Counted from the stretch's first letter, positions 1-8,923 are shown. The stretch: 64,000 nt of DNA from Prevotella sp. (GCA_024682415.1 JAIKZG010000004.1:1-64000), one strand, 5' to 3'. Translations and numbers: made by a program. The notes: generated by a model from the letters alone, not told the origin.

Positions 1-179
1 TTGCGACAAGCCTCAACGCCAGCCATATCATTCTCATCTCGCGGCCCATCCTGATAGAGGAACAGCTTCGAGGGGCGCGCCTTCTTCACCTCAGCAAAGA
101 CTTGCTGAAATGTTTCAGGGCGATTGAAAAACAGCATCAACACGGCTACATCAATATTAGCAGGAGATTTCAGTTTCAT
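1..179 (-). CDS. HlpA-like glycosyltransferase, N-terminal part (cut by window edge)
   Basis: The reverse strand reads from an ATG at 179 into the window edge without a stop, about 59 codons. The translation begins MKLKSPANIDVAVLMLFFNR and continues with KKARPSKLFLYQDG. It is closely similar to the first 60 residues of the gene at 1834-2853, so the two are paralogues of one GT-A type glycosyltransferase family often labelled hemolytic protein HlpA-like. The role is inferred to be sugar transfer in surface polysaccharide synthesis. The catalytic region lies outside the window. A good Bacteroidota promoter sits upstream at 233-264 on the same strand. Confidence 0.8.
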   Translation of the reverse strand, partial: MKLKSPANIDVAVLMLFFNRPETFQQVFAEVKKARPSKLFLYQDGPRDENDMAGVEACR

Positions 180-232
180 AATTACTATGTCTTTTATATA
201 TAAATGTGTGTTACGAATAAAGATTGCATGAG

Positions 233-264
233 CAAATATAGATAAAAAAGCATTATAAGCCAAA
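233..264 (-). promoter_or_regulatory. Promoter for the partial glycosyltransferase
   Basis: Reading the minus strand, TTTG (264-261) is followed after 20 bases by TATATTTG (240-233), matching the Bacteroidota TTTG / TAnnTTTG pattern. It would start transcription near 225, about 45 bases before the ATG at 179. Confidence 0.6.
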
Positions 265-298
265 AACCTCTCCCTCTTTTTCAAATAGTTTTTAAAAC

Positions 299-610
299 GG
301 CTTAAAAAAGCTATGATTTCCGCCAAATATTTTTTCGAGCCGTAAAAAAGCTACGATTTCCACCAAATATTTTTTCGAGCCATAAAAAAGCTATGAAAAC
401 GCCCAAATATTTTTTCGAGCCGTAAAAAAGCTACGATTTCGCCCAAATATTTTTTCGAGCCGTAAAAAAGCTATGAAAACGCCCAAATATTTTTTCGGGC
501 CGTAAAAAAGCTATGAAAACGCCCATTTTTTTGAAAATGCCTTTAAAAAAGCTACGAAAACCCATTTTTATTTTTTCGGGGCTTAAAAAAGCTATGAAAG
601 CCATGCAGAT
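299..610. repeat. 40-bp degenerate tandem repeat array, about 7.5 copies
   Basis: Units begin at 301, 341, 381, 421, 461 and 501, exactly 40 bases apart, with two weaker copies at about 542 and 582. Each unit has TAAAAAAGCTA near its start, then ACGAAAAC or ATGATTTC, then CCAAATATTTTTTCGAGC. There are no unique spacers, so it is not a CRISPR array. Forty is not a multiple of three, so the period is not a codon effect. The array lies between the outward-facing promoters at 233-264 and 695-725. Its function is unknown. Confidence 0.9.
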
Positions 611-694
611 TTTTGCATTTGTTCACATTTTTCGATTTTATGACATTTTAGGGGATTGTTTATCAGATTAATAAAGAGAAATTAATATTTAAAT

Positions 695-725
695 TTTGCG
701 TTATGCCTTCGATTATTTATCTTTG
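695..725 (+). promoter_or_regulatory. Promoter of the GT2 gene
   Basis: TTTG at 695-698, a 19-base spacer, then TATCTTTG at 718-725. This is a textbook Bacteroidota promoter. It is nearly identical to the one at 1776-1806; both contain CTTCGATTATTTATCTTTGC. Because transcription would start near 732, an upstream in-frame ATG at 696 cannot be the start codon. Confidence 0.85.
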
Positions 726-761
726 CGACAAAAGTTATCACCTAAAAGAAAACAATCTCTT

Positions 762-1721
762 ATGAAGACATCAATACTGATACCTGTTTACGGAGTTGAG
801 AAATATATCGCAGAATGTGCGAGAAGTCTTTTTGAACAAACTTACGAGGATATAGAATATATCTTTGTAGACGATTGCACACCCGACAATAGCATGCAGA
901 TACTTAAAGATATATTAGAAGAATATCCGCAGAGAAAACATCGAGTACGTTTTTTTTACAACAAAAGAAATCTCGGTTCTATGTTAGTGCGTCTCGTTGC
1001 CCTGAAAAAAGCGACTGGAGATTATATAATGTTTGTAGACAGTGACGACAGTTTGCCGACTGATGCCGTAGAGAAGCTGACAAACGCTATCAACAGAACA
1101 GGAGCTGATTTCATAGAAGGAGATTATATTACGAAATACAAAGGCGGCGTAACAACATTGAGCACTATGAGTAATTACACAGACCAAACATATAGAAGGC
1201 TTCTGCTATGTCAAAACCTTATGCACCACACTTTATGGGGAAAGATTTTCAAGCGTGAACTTTTCACGGAAACGGACATCGAATTTAATCCTGCCGTAAC
1301 GAGTATGGAGGATTTTTCCATTATAGCGCAGCTCGCTTTCTATTCACACAGAGAAACAATAAACGATGTAGTTTACATATACAGAAGCGAGGGCGACAGT
1401 TTCTTCTGCAAGATGGACGACAAGAAAAGATATCGCTCCGTAATGAAAGTGAATGAAACGGTGATGAAGTTTTATTCTTCTCATGACACCGAGCATGAAT
1501 ACGCCGCTGCCCTGAAGATCGGTTTTCTCAATATGCTGCAGAGGATAAAAACAAGCGGAATAAGCAAGCAGGATATTAAGGAGCAGTGTATTCATCGTCC
1601 TAAAGGCATAATTCCATTTGTAATGTTGAATCTATATCCTTATCTTTCGCGCAAGACATTGAAACGCATTTATTTGATTCATAAATTTGCTTATCGCTAT
1701 TTGCTTCGCGTTCTTCATTGA
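762..1721 (+). CDS. Glycosyltransferase family 2
   Basis: This 319-residue protein starts at the ATG at 762, downstream of the promoter at 695-725; translation from there opens with MKTSILIPVYGVEKYIAEC, the usual GT2 beginning. The nucleotide-sugar site is visible as FVDD (residues 35-38) and the metal-binding FVDSDD (91-96). GT2 enzymes transfer a sugar from a nucleotide sugar to a growing glycan at the cytoplasmic face of the membrane. No membrane span is obvious in the C-terminal third. Its neighbours suggest capsule, O-antigen or glycoprotein glycan assembly. Donor and acceptor cannot be read from the sequence. Confidence 0.9.
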   Translation: MKTSILIPVYGVEKYIAECARSLFEQTYEDIEYIFVDDCTPDNSMQILKDILEEYPQRKHRVRFFYNKRNLGSMLVRLVALKKATGDYIMFVDSDDSLPTDAVEKLTNAINRTGADFIEGDYITKYKGGVTTLSTMSNYTDQTYRRLLLCQNLMHHTLWGKIFKRELFTETDIEFNPAVTSMEDFSIIAQLAFYSHRETINDVVYIYRSEGDSFFCKMDDKKRYRSVMKVNETVMKFYSSHDTEHEYAAALKIGFLNMLQRIKTSGISKQDIKEQCIHRPKGIIPFVMLNLYPYLSRKTLKRIYLIHKFAYRYLLRVLH

Positions 1722-1775
1722 ACGACGAGCAATAAAAAAATATTAGACAACTAATGAGAAATTACAAACTAATAT

Positions 1776-1806
1776 TTTGTGAAATGGCTTCGATTATTTA
1801 TCTTTG
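1776..1806 (+). promoter_or_regulatory. Promoter of the HlpA-like glycosyltransferase gene
   Basis: TTTG at 1776-1779, a 19-base spacer, and TATCTTTG at 1799-1806, followed by the ATG at 1834. The core and flanks match the promoter at 695-725 almost base for base, so the two glycosyltransferase genes are probably transcribed separately but at a similar level. Confidence 0.85.
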
Positions 1807-1833
1807 CGACAATTTTAACAACGCGTTTCCATA

Positions 1834-2853
1834 ATGAACAAAGCAAACATAGATATAGCCGTACTCCTATTATTCTTTAATCGTCCGCAGACATTCAGAC
1901 AGGTTTTCGAGGAAGTGAAGAAAGCTCGCCCCTCGAAACTGTTTCTCTATCAGGACGGAGCAAGAGGCGAACAGGACATGAAAGGCATAATGGCATGCAG
2001 AGAAATAGCAAGCGATGAAAACATAGACTGGGAATGTGAGGTATGCCGCAATTATCAGACAAAGAATTACGGATGCGACCCATCGGGATATATGGCTCAC
2101 ACATGGGCATTTTCGCTTGCCGACAAATGTATTGTTTTGGAGGACGACGTAGTGCCATCGCAATCCTTCTTCCCTTTCTGCAAGGAGATGCTCGACAAAT
2201 ATGAGAACGACGAGCGCATAACGATGATTACTGGCTACAACCCCGAAGAGATAACCCAAAGCTGCCCTTACGACTATCTTTTCACGTCGGTATTCGATAT
2301 ATGGGGATGGGCTTCATGGCGAAGAGTGGTGAGCAAATGGGACGCAGAATACTCATTCCTGAATGATGACTATAACATGAAACAGCTCACGGCATTGGCC
2401 AAGCAGCGTGGCTACCGCAAAGACCTTATCAAGATGTGCCACGACCACAGCACGAGCGGAAAGCAATATTTTGAAAGCATATTTTGGACTAACATGCTTT
2501 TCAACAGCGGACTGGCAATAATGCCTACCCACAACCAGATAAACAACGTAGGACTGACGGCAGGCGCGCACTATTCAGCCGACCTGGAAACAATGCCGAA
2601 GCGTCTGCGCAAGACGTTTACCATGAAAAGATTTGAGCTGAAATTTCCTTTAAGGCATCCTAAATACATTATAGAAGATGTGGCTTACAAAGAGCGTTAC
2701 TACAAGATAATGGCTTGGAACAATCCGCTCACGAAAATGAGATATTCGCTTGAGGAATTATGGCTCAACATCAAGGCCGGCAACATGAAAAAGATTGCCA
2801 CAGCCACTATTAACAACATTAAAAGGCATCTCGGGCTTACAAAGCATAAATAA
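1834..2853 (+). CDS. HlpA-like GT-A glycosyltransferase
   Basis: This 339-residue protein is full length for its family. The N-terminus (DIAVLLLFFNRPQTFRQVF) is a GT-A nucleotide-binding strand-loop-helix. CIVLEDDVVPSQSFF carries an acidic EDD triad at residues 103-105 in the place of the DxD metal site. The middle has FDIWGWASWRRVW-like aromatic motifs typical of the group. The family is often annotated hemolytic protein HlpA in Bacteroides and Prevotella, but the fold indicates a glycosyltransferase related to GNT-I-type enzymes. It is a paralogue of the partial gene at 1-179. Specific substrate unknown. Confidence 0.8.
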   Translation: MNKANIDIAVLLLFFNRPQTFRQVFEEVKKARPSKLFLYQDGARGEQDMKGIMACREIASDENIDWECEVCRNYQTKNYGCDPSGYMAHTWAFSLADKCIVLEDDVVPSQSFFPFCKEMLDKYENDERITMITGYNPEEITQSCPYDYLFTSVFDIWGWASWRRVVSKWDAEYSFLNDDYNMKQLTALAKQRGYRKDLIKMCHDHSTSGKQYFESIFWTNMLFNSGLAIMPTHNQINNVGLTAGAHYSADLETMPKRLRKTFTMKRFELKFPLRHPKYIIEDVAYKERYYKIMAWNNPLTKMRYSLEELWLNIKAGNMKKIATATINNIKRHLGLTKHK

Positions 2854-2870
2854 CTGAGAAAAACGGAAAA

Positions 2871-4175
2871 TTACAAATACAGGTAATCCACAAGCACACA
2901 AAGATTATATCCCCAAAGATATAACGCGATTGCGCCTACCGATAAGCTGGCAATACGCCGTGGCACAGGGCGCAAGCCTCTAAGCAGAAACGCGACTGCC
3001 ACAGGAATGACGAATGCCCAATGAGCCGTCATGATGTACACCTCGTTGATGCCGAAACCTAAGCCCATGTGCATGAGCATATCAAAGGCAAACCACGATA
3101 ACGGCAGAAGAAGCAGACTGCTACGACGACCATAAAACGCGCCGACGCAAAACAGCAGAATTATCACAGCCTCAACCACATAATTGCCCCAAACATTGTA
3201 GCTATCCACAAACACAGGACGATTGACAAGCACATCTTTCAGCGTATAGTTATCATGAAGCATAAAGCCCTCGCCGAAGAGATTTTCCACAAACGTCTGA
3301 CAGCGCGGAGTTGTCACGTCTGTCCATTTCAGCAACGGCAGATTATCGCTCAACGGCTCGCCCACATGAGTGCGATGGAAACGCTCTCTCAATTCGTTAC
3401 GGCGTTTCAGCTTCTCAGGCGACTTTTTGGCAAGCAGCTCGGTCTTTCTCGCTTCTTCCTCAATGTGCGCTTTCTGGGCAGGTTCTATATAAGCAACTTG
3501 GCAATATCTTGCCACACCGAAGCATAATATAAGAGGAAGAACGAACGTAACGATGAAAAACTTCGGGCGAAAGATTTTCTTTCCACTATTGAAAAGATAA
3601 GCAAGCCCCACCTTTACGCCATTTGTCAATGTAACGCCCGACGTTACAAGAAACAGCCATCTTGACGGCTTCACAGAAACGAGCGTAAGCAGAAGGAGGA
3701 AAAGGGAGATATTGAAATGGTCGGGCACTATCGTAGCCAACATCACATAAGCAAAAGAAAAGAAAAAGGCGGTGAGCAGATAAGCTTCTGATTTGCGCTC
3801 AGTAATTCTATAGCATATTCTGCTTAAGAATATGGCTGAATAAGTGGCAAGGAGCGTGTTAAGCACAGCGGAAATAAGCACAGCGCAGTTAGCCCCCGTG
3901 AGCCACATGAGCAACATGTTGAGCAGAAACAAAGGATAAAGGAATATCCATATCAGCGGATGGCGCAAAGCGTCGTAATAAGGTTTGCCATCAGTAAGTT
4001 CACGCCATATATAGGGATCGAAACCGGCTATATGGAAATCAGAGATAAAAGTAGCATCATACGCACTTGCTCCGCTATCAAAATAACGCGCCACAATGAT
4101 GCTGTTAAGCGCAGTAAATATCAGCAACGCAAGCAGAGCAAACCACCGCTCATTTTTCTTAATCGCAAACATCAT
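2871..4175 (-). CDS. Multi-pass membrane protein, paralogue 1 (possible GT-C type)
   Basis: This 434-residue protein has roughly ten hydrophobic spans and a soluble stretch of about 90 residues (about 215-310) that is rich in Lys, Glu and Arg. It is clearly paralogous to the gene at 5120-6481: both contain HPLIW or HPLWS near residue 70, VPDHFN, GMTLTNGVKV or equivalent, VENLFGEGFMLHD and SWFAFDMLMHMG. I recall such proteins as DUF6080 in Prevotella, unchecked. The layout resembles lipid-linked GT-C glycosyltransferases, but no catalytic residue can be assigned. It starts 1 base after the stop of the GT14 gene, so translation is probably coupled. Confidence 0.75.
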   Translation of the reverse strand: MMFAIKKNERWFALLALLIFTALNSIIVARYFDSGASAYDATFISDFHIAGFDPYIWRELTDGKPYYDALRHPLIWIFLYPLFLLNMLLMWLTGANCAVLISAVLNTLLATYSAIFLSRICYRITERKSEAYLLTAFFFSFAYVMLATIVPDHFNISLFLLLLTLVSVKPSRWLFLVTSGVTLTNGVKVGLAYLFNSGKKIFRPKFFIVTFVLPLILCFGVARYCQVAYIEPAQKAHIEEEARKTELLAKKSPEKLKRRNELRERFHRTHVGEPLSDNLPLLKWTDVTTPRCQTFVENLFGEGFMLHDNYTLKDVLVNRPVFVDSYNVWGNYVVEAVIILLFCVGAFYGRRSSLLLLPLSWFAFDMLMHMGLGFGINEVYIMTAHWAFVIPVAVAFLLRGLRPVPRRIASLSVGAIALYLWGYNLCVLVDYLYL

Positions 4176-4176
4176 A

Positions 4177-5088
4177 TTATTCTCGGCTGCTATCTATCAT
4201 ATTCATAAACTCATCGCTCACATCTGTGCGAGTCTTACGGCAGAACATCTTGCCTGAATCCTTCACGCGGCTGTAATCCTCCCCTGTAAGCACCTTAACT
4301 ACAGGATTATAGTCGATATATGTAAAAGGAGTAAGGTCGTTGAGATTGGTGTAAGCACCTTTCTTAAGCAAGCATTTATCGGCAAACTCGCTATTAAAGG
4401 CTACGGTCTGCACGAATGTTTCGGCAGGGCAGAAACTCGTCTGGAAATATTTCACGAGCTTTCTGTCGTTGTCGTAAGAAGAAAGCACAAGTTTAGCCAG
4501 CTCTGTAGAGATAGCCCACCAAGCCGCCCCTTTATAGAGATGATACATTTTGCTGTCGCCATAAAAGCAGAATGGCTTTTTTATCGGCAAGATGGCGAAA
4601 TATTTTCTCAACAACGAACGAAATCTGCTCTTAATGCTTCCTTTGCGCCAATGACGGCAAGCAAGGAATCGAAAATGAGAATAGAGATAATATGCTTTAT
4701 CGTCTTCATCAAGTTTTATTCCATCGATAATCTCACGCCCATCAGCTTTCATCTTCCCGAAATAATCCATGATACGCTGATTGCTCCACACAGGATAATC
4801 CATTCCACTGATAGTGATAAGATAATCATAATGACGCGCGGAAGACAACGCTGCCCTGATAAGTGACATCTGATATTTCACCTCAAGCCAGCTGCCCCAC
4901 TCCACATTCTCACGATTAGTGAGGAACTTTACGCGACCATTATCGCCAAGCAGCTTTTTAAACTTATCAATATCCGATTTCTGATCTATATGAATATAAA
5001 AGTCGGCACTTTCAGGCAAAGCGTCTACCAATCTTTTAAGGTGTGCCTCGTCGGTATGAGCCGAAATTAGGAATGCCAAATTTATCAT
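4177..5088 (-). CDS. GT14 (core-2/I-branching) glycosyltransferase
   Basis: A 303-residue protein is obtained by starting at the ATG at 5088 (MINLAFLISAHTDEAHLKR), which begins directly with the first strand of the fold. A longer in-frame start at 5157 would add 23 unlikely residues that overlap the upstream gene. Branch-family signatures are WGSWLEVKYQMSLI, SGMDYPVWS, GAAWWAIS and FCPAETFVQT. Known family members add beta-1,6-GlcNAc or xylose; here the acceptor is presumably a surface glycan. It sits between two paralogous membrane proteins, 31 bases after one and touching the other, in a three-gene operon. Confidence 0.85.
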   Translation of the reverse strand: MINLAFLISAHTDEAHLKRLVDALPESADFYIHIDQKSDIDKFKKLLGDNGRVKFLTNRENVEWGSWLEVKYQMSLIRAALSSARHYDYLITISGMDYPVWSNQRIMDYFGKMKADGREIIDGIKLDEDDKAYYLYSHFRFLACRHWRKGSIKSRFRSLLRKYFAILPIKKPFCFYGDSKMYHLYKGAAWWAISTELAKLVLSSYDNDRKLVKYFQTSFCPAETFVQTVAFNSEFADKCLLKKGAYTNLNDLTPFTYIDYNPVVKVLTGEDYSRVKDSGKMFCRKTRTDVSDEFMNMIDSSRE

Positions 5089-5119
5089 CGTGTTTCTATA
5101 TATTTCTACAGTCGTTTTT

Positions 5120-6481
5120 TTATACAATAGCGCAATGCGATGCCAGCATATAAACATTATATGCCCACATATAAAGCGTCATCAAGAGTATCAAGCCATT
5201 AAGCATTGTCGCCTTTAGGGCATACTGCCTTTTGATAATGAATGCAGCGGCTACAGGAATGAGGAATGCCCAATGGGATGTCATGATATAAAGCTCGTTG
5301 ATGCCGAAGCCGAAGCCCATGTGCATAAGCATGTCGAACGCAAACCACGATAGCGACAGCAACAATAGTTTGCTATGTCTGCCATAATACGCACCGACGA
5401 CAAGCAGCAGAATTATCAACGCCTCAACGGCATAATTTATCTTGGCGGAATAAGGCTTCACGAATACAGGACGCTGTTGCTGCACATCTTTTAGCAGATA
5501 ATCGTCGTGGAGCATAAAGCCCTCGCCGAAAAGATTTTCCACAAATGTCTTTCCGCGCGAAGTAGTCATGTCACCCCATTCAAGAATAGGAATATTCTCC
5601 GTCATAGGCTTTCCGTTTTGCTTCTCCGTCCACTTATGATGGCTGTTCTGCTTCTGATACCATTTCTTAGGGTCTTTCTTTATCATCGCATTTTCCACCT
5701 GCTTAGAATGGCGCAACGATGGCTCTACAAACTGCTCATACTGATAATGATATATGCCATAAAGCAATCCACTCGGAATGAGAAACGCGCCACAGATGAA
5801 CAATGGCATAAACACTCGACGCCCCCTTGAAAGCCATGCGGCAAGCATTACCTTTACGCCATTTGTAAGAGTCATGCCGGCAGTAAAGAAATAGAGCACG
5901 GCAGTCTGCACTATGCCCATAGGGCGACCACTCTTGAAATGCCGCCCCGCGATGTAAAGAGTGAGCAACAGAAGGAAGAGCGACGGATTGAAATGATCGG
6001 GCACTATCGTGGCAAGCATTACATGGGCAAACGAGAAGAAGAAAGCCGTAAGCAGGCACGCCTCACCACGCTTCAAATCAAGCAGTTCATGGAATATTCT
6101 GAATGAGAAAATGGCTGAATAAATAGTGAGAATGGTATTAATTGCAGCCATGATATATACTGCGCAATTATGACCCATTTCCGTGGAAAGCCAGCCATTG
6201 AGCAGATATAGAGGATAAAGCAAAGTAGACCACAGAGGATGACGAAGAGTGATGAAATAAATACGCTTATTTGAAAGCATGATGTAGCTCCAGTCGTCGA
6301 ATCCCGATATGTGCATCTTCTCAGAGAAAGCTGAGAAATAGCCTATATGCCCCCATCTGAAAAAAGAATCGGGGTAAGAATGAATAAGCATGTAATGCAA
6401 AAACAGCAGCACAATGAGGGCAGCCCAAGCCACTCGCCACTCGCCTTTTTTTATTCTGAATACGCTTAATATCTCGTTCAT
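5120..6481 (-). CDS. Multi-pass membrane protein, paralogue 2 (possible GT-C type)
   Basis: This protein of about 453 residues starts at the ATG at 6481 (MNEILSVFRIKKGEWRVAWA). The alternative start at 6514 would lie inside the promoter at 6512-6546. It shares the spans and motifs of the protein at 2871-4175 (VPDHFN, TAGMTLTNGVKV, FVENLFGEGFMLHDDY, WFAFDMLMHMGFGFGINE) and has a longer charged soluble loop. It is the first gene of the operon running to 2871. The duplication with a GT14 gene in between suggests two related transport or transfer steps for one glycan. Function not proven. Confidence 0.75.
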   Translation of the reverse strand: MNEILSVFRIKKGEWRVAWAALIVLLFLHYMLIHSYPDSFFRWGHIGYFSAFSEKMHISGFDDWSYIMLSNKRIYFITLRHPLWSTLLYPLYLLNGWLSTEMGHNCAVYIMAAINTILTIYSAIFSFRIFHELLDLKRGEACLLTAFFFSFAHVMLATIVPDHFNPSLFLLLLTLYIAGRHFKSGRPMGIVQTAVLYFFTAGMTLTNGVKVMLAAWLSRGRRVFMPLFICGAFLIPSGLLYGIYHYQYEQFVEPSLRHSKQVENAMIKKDPKKWYQKQNSHHKWTEKQNGKPMTENIPILEWGDMTTSRGKTFVENLFGEGFMLHDDYLLKDVQQQRPVFVKPYSAKINYAVEALIILLLVVGAYYGRHSKLLLLSLSWFAFDMLMHMGFGFGINELYIMTSHWAFLIPVAAAFIIKRQYALKATMLNGLILLMTLYMWAYNVYMLASHCAIV

Positions 6482-6511
6482 TATTCTTTTAATGTTTACG
6501 CTTTTCGTATG

Positions 6512-6546
6512 CAAAGGTAGGCATAACAGGGAGAAAGTTTGCCAAA
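6512..6546 (-). promoter_or_regulatory. Promoter of the membrane protein/GT14 operon
   Basis: On the minus strand TACCTTTG (6519-6512) has a TTTG 23 bases further upstream (6546-6543). The spacing is at the long end of the usual range. It supports the start codon at 6481. Confidence 0.5.
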
Positions 6547-6560
6547 TAAACGGAATATTC

Positions 6561-6591
6561 TTTGCCGATAAGAATTATTTCTTTACTTTTG
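6561..6591 (+). promoter_or_regulatory. Promoter of the licD-flippase pair
   Basis: TTTG at 6561-6564, a 19-base spacer and TACTTTTG at 6584-6591, about 49 bases before the ATG at 6640. It is divergent from the promoter at 6512-6546. Confidence 0.75.
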
Positions 6592-6639
6592 TGAGGATGT
6601 ATTCCGCTAAACAGCGAAACTCGGAACTAAAATTATATA

Positions 6640-7458
6640 ATGTCACAAGCGATGAATAAATACCTGGAAGAATATAAACAACAGCAACTGCGCAAGGCGC
6701 AATTAAAGCAACTCTCAATACTTGAAGAGATAGACCGCATCTGCAAGAAACACAACATAGAATACTGGCTCGACGGTGGAAGTATTCTCGGTGCTGCGCG
6801 TCATGGGGGATTTATTCCATGGGACGACGACATCGACATAGCTATGACTCAGGAAGACATGGAGCGTTTCATAGAGATAGCTCCTACAGAGCTGCGCGAA
6901 GGATTGTCGTTGCAGACACCAAAGCTGGAGGACACCAAAGAGCCGATAGTGAAAGTGAGAGACAAAAACTCATTCTATGTAGAGCCTGGCGATGATTTCA
7001 GCAAAGGCTACGACAAGGGACTATATGTAGACATATTCCCATTTATAAAATACCCTACCGTTTCACGCCGCATCGTGAAAATGACGCGAAAGATTGCCAA
7101 GAGCTACAGCATTCTCAACACCAAGCATTACTATTCTTTCCGCTCGGCAGCCGAGCTGATATGGTTTGGTGCTGAATATATTCTTCTGAAAACGCTTTGG
7201 AAGCTTATCGACATCACCCACAAGCACGATGTCTACATAGGCAACACGCTAATTAACAACGGCTACGGCATTATGCACCGTCAGGACAGCCTTTACCCTT
7301 TGTCTACAATAACATTCGAGGGCAAAGAATTCCCTGCTCCGCACGACACAGATGCTTATCTTAAGGATTTATACAAGAACTATATGGAAATTCCGCCTGT
7401 GGAAAAGAGAAAGATACACTCTATCTTTATTCAGACTGAAATGATAAGCAAAGATTAA
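6640..7458 (+). CDS. LicD-family phosphotransferase
   Basis: This 272-residue protein carries the LicD signature at residues about 40-70: HNIEYWLDGGSILGAARHGG followed by FIPWDDDIDIAM. The paired acidic residues bind metal in this nucleotidyltransferase-like fold. LicD proteins attach phosphocholine or similar phospho-groups to surface glycans. It starts at the ATG at 6640, with a possible second start four codons on (MNKYLEEY). The Wzx-like flippase begins 15 bases after its stop, so the two are probably co-transcribed. The nature of the transferred group is not shown by the sequence. Confidence 0.85.
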   Translation: MSQAMNKYLEEYKQQQLRKAQLKQLSILEEIDRICKKHNIEYWLDGGSILGAARHGGFIPWDDDIDIAMTQEDMERFIEIAPTELREGLSLQTPKLEDTKEPIVKVRDKNSFYVEPGDDFSKGYDKGLYVDIFPFIKYPTVSRRIVKMTRKIAKSYSILNTKHYYSFRSAAELIWFGAEYILLKTLWKLIDITHKHDVYIGNTLINNGYGIMHRQDSLYPLSTITFEGKEFPAPHDTDAYLKDLYKNYMEIPPVEKRKIHSIFIQTEMISKD

Positions 7459-7473
7459 TATATCTCTTTATAA

Positions 7474-8922
7474 ATGGAAAAGACGCTAAAGGAGAAGACT
7501 GCGAAAGGATTGCTCTGGGGAAGCCTCAACAACACCTTCATGCAACTGATGGGGCTTGTATTCGGAATTATTCTCGGCAGACTGTTGTCACCATCGGATT
7601 ATGGTATGATGGCGATGATTGTGATATTCTCTGCCATAGCAGGCAACATTCAGGACAGCGGATTTAAGGCTGCGCTGATAAATCAGAAGGAGATAAGGCA
7701 CGAAGACTACAACAGCGTGTTTTGGTTTAACGTGGTAACGTCGCTCTGCATTTACGCCATACTCTTTTTCTGCGCTCCGCTGATAGCCCTTTACTATAGA
7801 ACTCCTGAGCTTATCCCTCTGTGCCGATACTCATTCATTGGCTTTGTCTTTGCAAGCCTCAACATCGCCCAATCTTCATATCTCGCCCATGAGCTTAGAT
7901 TTGAGGAGATGGCAAAAGGCGGAATGACGGCTATCACCATTTCGAGCATTACAGGAGCAGTGATGGCATTCCTCGGATGCGGATATTGGTCGCTTGCCAC
8001 TCAGTCGATATTGTTTATAGGAATCAATGCCATGATGTCGTGGTATTATTCTCCGTGGCGACCTACGTTTGAGTTCAGCTTCGCGCCAATAAAGCGAATG
8101 TTCCCATTCAGCGTAAAGATGTTGATAACCACTATTTTCAACAGCATAAACAACAACGTGCTCAACATCATATTAGGCCGATATTACTCTAAGCATGATG
8201 TGGGAAACTATTATCAAGGCAACCAATGGAACACTAAGGGCTACACTCTCGTGCAGGGCACGATAGGCAATGTGGCGCAACCTGTGCTTGCATCTGTAAA
8301 AGAGGACAACAACAGACAGGTAAGAGTGTTCAGCAAGATGATACGCTTCACCGCTCTCATTTCATTTCCGCTGATGTTTGGTCTGGCTCTCGTTGCCGAT
8401 GAGTTTATCGTTATCACCATCACGAGCAAATGGATAGCAAGCGCGGCGCTGATGAAGATATTATGTATAGGCGGAGCGTTCGTGCCCATTGCCAACACTT
8501 TCTCCAACCTCATAGTAAGCAAGGGGAAATCAAACATCTTCATGTGGTGCACGATGAGCATAAGCATAGCTCAGATAGCGTTTATGGTAATCCTTTCTGG
8601 TTACGGCATACGCACAATGGTAATGGGCTTCACCTGTCTTACCATTCTAAGCACTCTGCTTTGGCAATACTTTGCCCACAGATTAACGGGATACAACATC
8701 ATGCGACTTTTCAAAGACATCGCTCCGTTCATCTTAGCTTCTGCCGGAACTATGATTTCCACATATTATATAACGCATGAAATCACCAATATCTACCTGT
8801 TGCTGATTTCAAGAATTATAATCGCCGCCACTATCTACTGTGCGATTATGAAAATTGCGAGGGTAAAGATATTCGATGAATGCGTGAGCTTCATATTGCA
8901 GAAAATTCATACTGAGAAATAA
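7474..8922 (+). CDS. Wzx/WzxC-like polysaccharide flippase
   Basis: This 482-residue protein has 12 or more hydrophobic spans and no large soluble domain. The opening (KTAKGLLWGSLNNTFMQ, then GIILGRLLSPSDYG) is typical of the Polysacc_synt branch of the MOP superfamily. Such proteins flip undecaprenyl-linked repeat units across the inner membrane. Its position at the end of the glycosyltransferase cluster and directly before a terminator fits this role. A lipid or peptide substrate cannot be excluded. Confidence 0.85.
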   Translation: MEKTLKEKTAKGLLWGSLNNTFMQLMGLVFGIILGRLLSPSDYGMMAMIVIFSAIAGNIQDSGFKAALINQKEIRHEDYNSVFWFNVVTSLCIYAILFFCAPLIALYYRTPELIPLCRYSFIGFVFASLNIAQSSYLAHELRFEEMAKGGMTAITISSITGAVMAFLGCGYWSLATQSILFIGINAMMSWYYSPWRPTFEFSFAPIKRMFPFSVKMLITTIFNSINNNVLNIILGRYYSKHDVGNYYQGNQWNTKGYTLVQGTIGNVAQPVLASVKEDNNRQVRVFSKMIRFTALISFPLMFGLALVADEFIVITITSKWIASAALMKILCIGGAFVPIANTFSNLIVSKGKSNIFMWCTMSISIAQIAFMVILSGYGIRTMVMGFTCLTILSTLLWQYFAHRLTGYNIMRLFKDIAPFILASAGTMISTYYITHEITNIYLLLISRIIIAATIYCAIMKIARVKIFDECVSFILQKIHTEK

Positions 8923-8923
8923 T

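Noticed and set aside
299..610. Possible CRISPR array
   Set aside because: Units are contiguous with no unique spacers, vary in sequence and have no cas genes nearby.
696..761. N-terminal extension of the GT2 gene
   Set aside because: The upstream ATG lies inside the promoter at 695-725.
5089..5157. N-terminal extension of the GT14 protein
   Set aside because: It overlaps the upstream gene and adds residues before the first strand of the fold.
6414..6659. Possible 81-residue gene before licD
   Set aside because: It crosses two divergent promoters and runs antisense to the upstream gene.
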